Source: Cyclobacterium plantarum (GTDB lineage Bacteria; Bacteroidota; Bacteroidia; Cytophagales; Cyclobacteriaceae). From it: a stretch of 64,000 nucleotides of DNA. Positions 18,347 through 28,900 of the stretch are shown in pieces. The position numbers and the translations under genes are program-made. Location of the stretch: NCBI RefSeq assembly GCF_011290685.1, contig NZ_JAANYN010000004.1:248001-312000 (forward strand), read 5' to 3'. The notes below the pieces were generated by a model that made no database searches, had not been told where the DNA came from, and saw nothing but the letters and a program-made list of their open reading frames with translations. Position 1 is the stretch's first letter, and each line of letters begins with the position of its first letter.

Positions 18347-19523
18347 AATCTACATACAAAACCAAACCTTTCAGGTAGGAAGTCTCCTGATGAAATACAT
18401 TTACAGGGTGATCTGCCCCTTGGGACACCTGATGCAGGATTTGGGTATTTCTTCCTGATTCCAGCGCTGCAGCTGTTACCGTATGGTGAAACAATTCCCG
18501 GTCAATTACCTGAGAGCAGGAAAAAGTAAACAGTATACCTCCGGGCTTTATTTTTTTCAGTGCCAGGGCATTCAATCTTTTGTAAGCTTGTACCGCATTG
18601 TGGCGGGAGCGCCTGTTTTTGGCAAAAGCAGGCGGGTCAAGTATAATTACTTCATAGGAGTCATCGATAGTCTGAAGGTATTTAAGTACATCTGCAGTAA
18701 TAGAGGGATTATTAATGGGATCAAACCCGTTGATTTCAAGGTTCCTTTGGCAAAGGGCAATGGCCTCTGAAGATATATCAACGGAGGTGACCCTGCTTGC
18801 CCCTGCTCCCATAGCATACACAGAAAACCCGCCAGAATAACAAAAAGTATTGAGTACTACTTTTCCCCGGCAATAGGTCTGGAGCAAATTCCGGTTGTCC
18901 CTTTGATCCAGAAAAAAGCCTGTTTTCTGGCCCTTTTCCATGTTGATTTCAAATTGAAAATCATTTTCCACTATCCGGTTATCCGGATTTTCACCAAAGA
19001 CCCATCCATCGGCCTGATCAGTTTGGCCATGCATTGCCGAAGAACTTTTGTTATAAATGGATTTGAGTTCTTTCCCTAAAACCCTTTTCAAGGCAGTTGA
19101 TATGTTGTCCAGTTCTTTGATAATTCCCGGGTGGTGACCCTGAATGACCAGGTTTCCGTTGTAATTGTCAATGATTAACCCCGGCATGCGGTCTCCCTCC
19201 CCGTGTACCAACCGGTAGGCATTGGTCTTTTTGTTCCCATAGGAAAAAATCTCCTTTCTTAATTTGTATGCAACTGAAATTTTTTCCATCCAGAAGTCTT
19301 CTGAAATATCCCTGTCGGTAAAGGTTATCATTCGAACCATAATGGAGCCTGGTGAATAAAAACCAATGCCCAAAACCTGCTTTTTGTGATCCAGGACCTT
19401 CACCAGGTTTCCTTCCTCCAGATCCAGGGTTTTTTTTTCGATGGCACCTGAAAAAATCCAGTGATGCTTTCGTTTTATGGAGATCTCTTTTCCCTTTTTC
19501 AGGGTGACTTCAGGGTAGTTCAT
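18345..19523 (-). CDS. RlmI-like class I SAM-dependent rRNA methyltransferase
   Basis: A 392-residue cytosolic methyltransferase with an N-terminal PUA-like RNA-binding domain (about residues 1-75, including KHHWIFSGAIEKK). Next comes an EEHAMT-type central domain, then the Rossmann methyltransferase domain with VVLNTFCYSGGFSVYAMGAG (motif I) and VIILDPPAFAKNRR (motif IV, DPPxF), typical of m5C/m7G ribosomal RNA enzymes such as RlmI/RlmK. The family usually makes m5C in 23S rRNA. The FxxDQRDNR block (FFLDQRDNRNLLQ) before motif I is diagnostic. The start ATG at 19523 gives the standard N-terminus. It is followed by a symporter remnant upstream on the same strand. Confidence 0.9.
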   Translation of the reverse strand: MNYPEVTLKKGKEISIKRKHHWIFSGAIEKKTLDLEEGNLVKVLDHKKQVLGIGFYSPGSIMVRMITFTDRDISEDFWMEKISVAYKLRKEIFSYGNKKTNAYRLVHGEGDRMPGLIIDNYNGNLVIQGHHPGIIKELDNISTALKRVLGKELKSIYNKSSSAMHGQTDQADGWVFGENPDNRIVENDFQFEINMEKGQKTGFFLDQRDNRNLLQTYCRGKVVLNTFCYSGGFSVYAMGAGASRVTSVDISSEAIALCQRNLEINGFDPINNPSITADVLKYLQTIDDSYEVIILDPPAFAKNRRSRHNAVQAYKRLNALALKKIKPGGILFTFSCSQVIDRELFHHTVTAAALESGRNTQILHQVSQGADHPVNVFHQETSYLKGLVLYVD

Positions 19524-19553
19524 TATAGGAGCCTTATTGTTTTAAGTAATTTT

Positions 19554-19838
19554 TCAGGATAGTATGTTATCAGGTGGTCTGGGATAAAGGTTGGAACCGA
19601 TAATCATGCCCATTATGCTAACGGCGAGGGCTGTCAGATGATGCGGAACGGGTATAGGAATAAATTCAAAAATGGTCTCGGAGCCAAACCAGGTGGCAAA
19701 AAGAGCCGAGGCACTTAAATATAGCGGGAGTTGTTTGCCGGCCAGCATGAAGGCCCCGGAACTCTTGACAAAGCGGGAAGACCATGCGCCTAAAGCCATG
19801 GTTACCAATAAGTAACAAACGATCGCAGTGGGCAGCAA
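19554..19838 (-). pseudogene. Internally deleted sodium:solute symporter (SSS family) remnant
   Basis: A 94-codon frame whose first ~57 residues match the N-terminus of SSS transporters: YLLVTMALGAWSSRFVKSSG, then LAGKQLPLYLSASALFATWF and GSETI. Next comes a sequence typical of the extreme C-terminus of the same family, ALAVSIMGMIIGSNLYP. A normal member has about 450-500 residues, so the central transport core of roughly 370 residues is missing and the ends are joined in frame. The frame has no ATG; only a TTG at 19838 (or an upstream ATT) can serve. It begins 11 bases past the ABC-F stop, so it may still be transcribed with it. A functional small protein is not excluded but unlikely. Confidence 0.7.
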
Positions 19839-19848
19839 GTAATGGTTA

Positions 19849-21471
<1,623 letters not shown>

Positions 21472-21493
21472 CTACTGAAATTTTAACAAAGCG

Positions 21494-21501
21494 CAAAGTT
21501 A
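21494..21501 (-). promoter_or_regulatory. Possible -7 element of the ABC-F gene
   Basis: The minus strand reads TAACTTTG, matching TAnnTTTG, 32 bases upstream of the start codon. No correctly spaced TTTG was found, so this is a half-match only. Confidence 0.35.
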
Positions 21502-21521
21502 AAAAAATAATCCAGCATCAC

Positions 21522-22766
21522 CTATTTTCCCTTGCTCCAGAAAGGCCGCGCAGCTTGTTTTTTCCTCCAGTTGTACAATTCCCCTGTAGCTGAAAAGTGA
21601 AAAAGCAGGACCATCCCAGCCACCAATATACAGCCTGCCATCAACAAGACCATAGGCATGGCCGTACCATTGTGAAAAAGGCTCACCATGGCGGTAACCA
21701 GACCTCCTATAGCCATGCGCATAAAACCCATCATGGCCGAAGCACTCCCTGCATTTTTAGAGAAGGGAGCCAGTGAAATGGCTGCTGCATTGGGAACACT
21801 CAGCCCATGACCGGTCAGGAAGATAAACATGATACCGATCAATACCCAAACATTAAACGCTGCTGTCCACACACCGATAATGATGATCAGGCCAATGACC
21901 AATTGGTAAGAAAGGGCTGTAATAACGATGGTACGGTTGCTGAAGTGATTCAACAGGATGTGGTTCAGTTGGGTAGCACCAATCATGGCAATGGATAGAA
22001 AAGCAAAAAGCCAACCATATTCTGTAGCGGTTAACCCATAAATATTGATAAACACATCAGAAGAACCGGCTATGTAGGCGAAGGGTGCTGCTCCGGCAAT
22101 TCCACCGACAAGTATATAGGTTAGAAATTGCTTGTTTTTAAGAACTTCAATATACTTTTTAAAAACCTGAACCGGCCGGAGAGAGAGATTCAGGTCCGGC
22201 TCTGCGCCGTCGGGAAGTTGCCATTTGCAGGAGATAATGATGCCGGTACATATAATGGCCAACAAAATAAATAGCCAGTTCCAATGGAAATGAGCCGCAA
22301 TATACCCACCCAGGGTAGGTGCTATCATAGGAGAAACGGCAATCACCAACGTCAGCATCGCTAAGGTTTGGGCAATTTTATTCACTGGGAATAAATCCCG
22401 AACCAGTGCTTGTGCTGCCACCATTCCCACACAACCGCCAATGGCTTGAACGAATCGCATGATGATAAGCCCCTCAAAGGAGGATACAAAAGCACATCCT
22501 ATGGATGCCAGGACGTAAATCCAAAGCCCTGCATAGAGCGGCTTTTTTCTTCCAAACCGATCCAATAATGGGCCATAAAACAACTGTCCGATGGCGATAC
22601 CTATCAGATAGCTAGTTAGCGATAGTTGAATGTTGGAAATACTGGTATGCAGGTTTTTAGCAATTGCCGGAAATGCAGGCAGATACATGTCCACTGAGAA
22701 AGGACTGATGGTACTTAATGCCCCCAAAATCAATACAAGGATAAAATAATTTTTTTGTTCTTTCAT
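21522..22766 (-). CDS. Bcr/CflA family drug-resistance MFS transporter
   Basis: A 414-residue inner-membrane major facilitator with twelve hydrophobic segments. It begins YFILVLILGALSTISPFSVD, the usual start of the DHA1 Bcr/CflA group, and keeps MYLPAFPAIAKNLHTS and the loop 2-3 motif GPLLDRFGRKKPLYAG (motif A). WLFILLAIICTG and the LTGHGLSVPNAAAISLAPF block (motif C region) follow. Such pumps export drugs, sulfonamides or amino acids with proton antiport. The frame opens at a TTG at 22778, but the ATG at 22766 gives the family N-terminus. The C-terminus is a short basic tail. A 12-bp palindrome overlapping a promoter-like element lies just upstream. Confidence 0.9.
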   Translation of the reverse strand: MKEQKNYFILVLILGALSTISPFSVDMYLPAFPAIAKNLHTSISNIQLSLTSYLIGIAIGQLFYGPLLDRFGRKKPLYAGLWIYVLASIGCAFVSSFEGLIIMRFVQAIGGCVGMVAAQALVRDLFPVNKIAQTLAMLTLVIAVSPMIAPTLGGYIAAHFHWNWLFILLAIICTGIIISCKWQLPDGAEPDLNLSLRPVQVFKKYIEVLKNKQFLTYILVGGIAGAAPFAYIAGSSDVFINIYGLTATEYGWLFAFLSIAMIGATQLNHILLNHFSNRTIVITALSYQLVIGLIIIIGVWTAAFNVWVLIGIMFIFLTGHGLSVPNAAAISLAPFSKNAGSASAMMGFMRMAIGGLVTAMVSLFHNGTAMPMVLLMAGCILVAGMVLLFHFSATGELYNWRKKQAARPFWSKGK

Positions 22767-22775
22767 AGCAAAATA

Positions 22776-22790
22776 CAAAAATACGTATTT
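22776..22790 (-). promoter_or_regulatory. Possible -7 element with overlapping 12-bp palindrome
   Basis: On the minus strand TATTTTTG (22776-22783) matches TAnnTTTG. The perfect palindrome AAATACGTATTT (22779-22790) overlaps it. A dimeric repressor site over the promoter of an efflux gene would fit, but no regulator gene is adjacent. Confidence 0.35.
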
Positions 22791-22988
22791 AAGGGTTAAA
22801 AAGGGGATTTTGATTCTTTAGTAAATAAATTAGATAGTTGAATCGGTAAAAATGTATTTCAAATAAAATAAAACGTTTTTTAAGATTGATTTTTTTAGAT
22901 TAAATGTTTAATATTGTGAGAACAAAACAGCATTAAACTTTTAAATATTATTAAAAAATAGTTTTTGTAATTTATTATTTTGAAACCT

Positions 22989-25900
22989 ATGGTATCAGCA
23001 GCAAAAAATTCTTTACGAATTGTTTCATTTATCCTATTTATTTGGTTTACCTATCAAAATCATTTGTTTGCTCAAAACGTAAGTTTTAATCAAACTTCAT
23101 TAAATTTTAATGATTTTGATAATATTAACCAGGGAACCTCTCTTCAATTCGGACCTGATGAGCGGCTTTATGTTTCTCAACTCAAAGGAGAAATCAAAAT
23201 CTATTCGGTTTTAAAAGAGGGAGCCAACCAATATGATGTGGTTGGTGAAGAACTGCTCCTGGGGGTAAAGAATATTCCCAATTATGACGATACCGGTTTA
23301 TTGGCTTATGATAATCGGGGAAATCGACAAATTACAGGTCTTACGGTAGTAGGGACTGCAGAAAATCCGGTAATTTATGTAAGTTCCAGTGATCCCAAAT
23401 GGGGGGGGCCAAGCGGAGACAAATTGCTTGATACCAATTCAGGAATCATTACCAAAATTAGCTGGACTGGCGAGAGCTGGGAGGTGGTAGATTTAGTAAG
23501 AGGTTTGCCGCGTTCGGAGGAGAACCACTCCACCAATGGATTGGAATTTACGATCATTAATGATAAACCCTACCTTTTGGTAGCCAGTGGCGGGCTAACC
23601 AATGCCGGCGCTCCATCAAAAAACTTTACTTACATTACTGAATATGCGCTTTCTGCAGCTATTTTAAGTATTGACCTGGAAGCCATAGAAGCTTTACCCA
23701 CCAAAACTGACAGCCACTCCGGCAGGTCATTTAAGTACGATATCCCCACCCTGGATGATCCCAGTAGGGAAAATGTCAATGGAATTTATAATCCGAATGA
23801 TCCAAATTATGATGGAATTGATGTAAATGATCCTTTTGGTGGGAATGACGGTTTGAATATGGGAATGGTGACCGAAAATGGCCCAGTTCAGATTTTTTCT
23901 CCTGGATACAGAAACTCGTATGATTTGGTGGTGACTGAAGACAGGAAGTTATTTGTCACCGACAATGGGGCCAATATCAATTGGGGCGGATTGCCTCTGG
24001 GCGAGGGTAATGCGTCGATGATTAACAATAATTATGACCCAGGTGAACCAGGTTCCAGCCCGCTAAACCCTTCATCAGCCGGGGAGTTTGTGGACAATCA
24101 GGATCATTTGTTGTTGGTTACCCCGAATTTAGATGCCTATGTTCCCGGGTCCTATTATGGGGGGCATCCCACTCCAGTCAGGGCCAATCCTGGTCAGGCT
24201 TATATTGAAGGGGAGCCTTTTCCTTATGCTCCCGGAGGAGCCGGTTTGTACACCAAATTTATTGGAGATAATAATAATTATGCCAATGTAACTCCAATTT
24301 TTACCCCTTCAGACAATTTCAGAACGCAGATTCTTGAACCTATAGCTCCTGGTCAACCTGGCTTTGATGCTTATGCTGCCAATAGTCTTCCCGCAAACTG
24401 GCCCCCGGTTCCATTAAGCAGGGCAAACCCAGCTGAGGCAGATTTTATTGCGCCTACTTTAGCCAACAGTAATGGGCCTCAACCAAATATTGTTACTGTT
24501 TTCCCGAACAACTCAAATGGGATAGCAGAATATAAAGCAACTAATTTCGATGGGGCATTGAAAGGATCTCTGGTTGTTGGTAAAAATGGAGGGACACTTC
24601 ATCTGGTTCACTTAAATGGAGATGGATCTTTAAGAGAGGTAGAATTCAGTAAATGGAACCTCAATGGAGGAAATGCCCTGGGGATCACTACTAATGGAGA
24701 CAATGAAATTTTTCCAGGCACTGTTTGGGTGGCGACTTTTGATAACCGGATCATGGTATTGACTCCGGAAGATGACGTTTTTTGTATACCTGTGGATGAT
24801 CCGGATTTCGATCCGGCAGCTGATTATGATCATGATGGTTATACCAATCAGGATGAGATAGATAACGGAACGGATTATTGTTCAGGAGGATCAGCTCCGG
24901 ATGATTATGACAAAGATTTCATTTCCAATCTAAATGACGAAGATGATGATGGAGATGGTATACTGGATAAAGATGATTCTTTTCAAATCGGTTATCCCAG
25001 TGACCTTCCATTGGAAAATCAGTTGTTTACCAATCAATCAGATGCATCAGGCCAGGAATTTGGTTATTTGGGATTGGGTCTGACCGGATTAATGAACAAT
25101 GGGGATGATAACCCAAATTGGCTGAATTGGCTGGATAAGGGAAATGAAAGTCCCGGAGATCCGGATATCTATGGTGGTACCGCAGGGGCCATTCAAATTT
25201 CCATGACAGGTGGTACGGCAGATGGCCTGGCCAATAATCAGGATAAGGGTTTCCAATTGGGCATTAATGCCGGAACTGAAACCGGAAATTTCATCATTTC
25301 ATCCGGTATCATTGGCTTATCCTCTCCCGGACAACTTTATGACTTCGATGGAGAGGGTGAAATAGGCATTCAGATAGGAGATGGTACCCAAAGCAATTTT
25401 ATAAAACTGGTTTTCACCAAAGAGGGTATTTATGCAGCTCAGGAAATTGATGATGTGGAGGATACCAGTCCGCTTTATCAGGAAATTCCGGAGTTGGAAA
25501 GGCCAGGTGCGAACACCTTAATTGAATTGGCCTTCGAGGTAAATCCTTACACCGGTACGGTAGAACCGAAATATAAATACGACAATCAACCATACATTTC
25601 TCTGGGTATCATGGAGACCGGAGGTACCATCAAAGAAGCCATTCAAAATATTGATGTTCCTTTGGCAATAGGTATTTATGGTTCCTCTCATGACATGGAG
25701 AAGAGTTTTGTAGGGGTTTGGAATTATTTCAAAATTAGTGGAGAAGTTCCTTATACGATAAGAGAATTAAGGGATATCAGCAGGTTGTTGGGGGATCCGG
25801 ATGTTTTTACTGATCTGAATGAATATTTTGATGATGATGATGGGGTGAATAACCTGACTTATACTATCGCTGAAAATACCAATCCTGTGATTGGGGCTGA

Positions 25901-28900
25901 AATAGAAGATAATGTATTGAGGTTGATCATTCCCAATGATGAGGTTAGTACAGATGTAACGGTGAGAGCTACCGATGAAAACGGTTATTTTGTAGAACAA
26001 TCTTTTAATGTCCTGGTGGAGCAGGATTTTGAAATTTTGATGAGAATAAATGCTGGTGGTCCTACTATCAATATTGAAGAAGATTTGCCAGTTTGGTTAT
26101 CCAATAATTTATCGGGTCCGGAAGAAACTGAATTGTTCGCTGTATCAGGTGGAAAGGTTTCTACCAATTCTTTTTCTGCATCCAACCGACACGTTTCCAT
26201 TCCGGAATATATTTCTGACGAGGAGTATGAACAATTATTCAACAAGGAAAGGTACAGCCCAGATGCCAGTATGGATTATACAATTCCTTTGCCTGATGGG
26301 GAGTATTTGGTCAACATTTATATGGGTAACGGCTTTGAGGGTACTTCAACCCTTTTAAAAAGGTATTTTGATATTCAGATTGAAGGGGAGCTTGTTGAAT
26401 CTTCTTTGGATTTAATAGAAAGGTTTGGCCATAAGATAGGAGGCATGGAACAGTACCAGGTGAGTGTAGCTGACGGGGAATTGAACATTGCCTTCCTGAA
26501 GCAGAAAGAAAATCCCCTGTTGAATGCCATAGAAATTATAGGGAAACCCATTCAGATTCCTATTGAGTATGAAAGGGTCGAAGATCAGATTAATTTCATA
26601 AATTATGAACTGGATGGAAGCATGTTTGTGGTGGCCTCGGGTGGTAATGGTAACCTCAACTATTCGGCTGAAGGATTGCCTCCAGGTATTTATTTGGAGC
26701 CTACCAATGGCACCATATATGGTACCATAGAAGAAGGAGCATTGGCCAATAGTCCTCACAGGGTAAGGATTACGATTGATGATGAGGATGAAATCCACTC
26801 TGACGCGGTTTCATTTAATTTCACATGGACCATCAGCCCTGAATTGTCTGAGCAGAAGTGGACATTAAAGGAGGAAAGCACTGATTATTCAGGCAGACAT
26901 GAAAATAGCTTTGTTCAGGCAGGTGACAAATTCTACCTGATGGGAGGCAGGGAAAGTTCCAGGACCATTGATATTTATGATTATGCAAAAGACGAATGGC
27001 GTTCCTTGTCCAATATCAATCCCCACAGTTTCAATCATTTTCAGGCATTGGCATACAATGGATTGATTTGGGTAGTAGGTGCATTCCAGACAAATGATTT
27101 TCCTAATGAAATTCCTGCTAGCCATATCTGGATGTTTGACCCTGTCAATGAAGAATGGATTCAGGGCCCTGAAATCCCTGAAGAAAGGAGAAGGGGTTCA
27201 GCTGGACTGGTAGAACACAGGGGTAAATTTTATCTGGTAGGCGGCAATACACAAGGCCATGATGGTGGATATGTAAGCTATTTTGACAGTTTTGATCCCG
27301 AAACCGGAGAGTGGACTGTTTTGGCTGATGCTCCAAGGGCCAGGGATCACTTTTTTGCGACCAAGCTGGGAAGCAGGATGTACGTGATTTCCGGAAGACA
27401 ATCGGGAGGTCCTGAAGGTACTTTTGCCCCGGTATTACCGGAGGTGGATGTGTATGATTTTAATTCTCAAACCTGGAGCACCTTACCGGCAGGATTAAAC
27501 CTGCCTACTCCGAGGGCCGGAGCCATTGTAAACAACTACCTGGATAAACTGATCGTGGCAGGTGGAGAAGTGCCAGGCATTTCGGAAGCTCTTGCCACCA
27601 CTGAGATGTTTGATCCTTTAAAACAATCCTGGGAAACCCTGGATTCCATGAATTTTGCCCGGCACGGTACTCAGGGTATTGTTTCAGGAAAGGGATTGTT
27701 TGTGCTTGGAGGTTCACCAAACAGGGGAGGAGGAAACCAGAAGAACATGGAATATTTTGGTTTTGATCAACCCAATGGAGAACCATTGACTGCGGGAGAA
27801 TTGGTTTATGAAGACTCCATAATATTTAGAAAAGGCCAACCAAAAGAACTTTCCGTATCACTGGAAGGCGGTAATACAGGATTATGGGTTAAATCAGTTA
27901 TACTAACAGGTCCAAATGCAGAAGATTTCATCATCCTGGATGGAGAATTACCTGAAAACGTTTTTTGGAAACCTGGCCATCAATTCAATCTGTTGCTGGA
28001 TTATGAGGGAGAGGCTTTGGAAGGAAATGCGGAACTCGTGATAAATTGGGGGAAAAGTGGTCAAACGATAATCCCTATTGAGGGAGATGGGGATTTTGAG
28101 GAAGTATCCCTGTATTTCAATTCCGGTACATTTGATGATGTGGTTTTTGATGGCAAAACTTATTTGGGGGATCATTACCTTACAGATATACATAATGGAG
28201 GTAGTGTGTATAAAAATACAAATATTGAAGCCCCTGCCCTTTATCAAACAGAACGGTTCTCAAGTGAGCTAAGCTATGAGATTCAATTGCCTAACGGAAT
28301 TTATACAGTGACCACCCATCATACTGAAACCTGGTTTGGACAACCAGGAGGAGGAGTTGAAGCGGCTGGAAAAAGGGTTTACGATATTTATCTTGAAACA
28401 CAGAAGGTAAAAGCCAATTTCGATTTATTTTTGGAAAATGGCAACCAGCCCATGGCTCTTGTTTTTGAGGATATTGAGGTAACTGATGGAAAGTTAAATC
28501 TTGATTTGATAGCAATAAACAATAACGCGACCATATCTGGCCTATCCATTGTCAATCAAGGCGAACTGGGAGCCTTTCCTATTGCAAATATTTCTACATC
28601 AGCCAATTCGGGTATAGGCCCACTTGAGGTAGAATTTTCAAATGATGCTTCCAGTCCACAAGAATTTACCTTTTTCTGGGACTTCGGTGATGGCAATTTT
28701 TCTTCTGAGGAAAATCCCATTCATGTTTTTGAAACTGAAGGAGAATATTTGGTCAGTCTCACTGTTTATAATTCCGAGGGTGATTCGGCGAATGATCAGG
28801 TCTTGGTCACCGTTAATTCCCCGGATGCATTTGAAATGCATGTTAATAGTGGTAGTAACAATTTGGTAAGTCTGGAAGGAATTGATTTTGTAGGAGAAAG

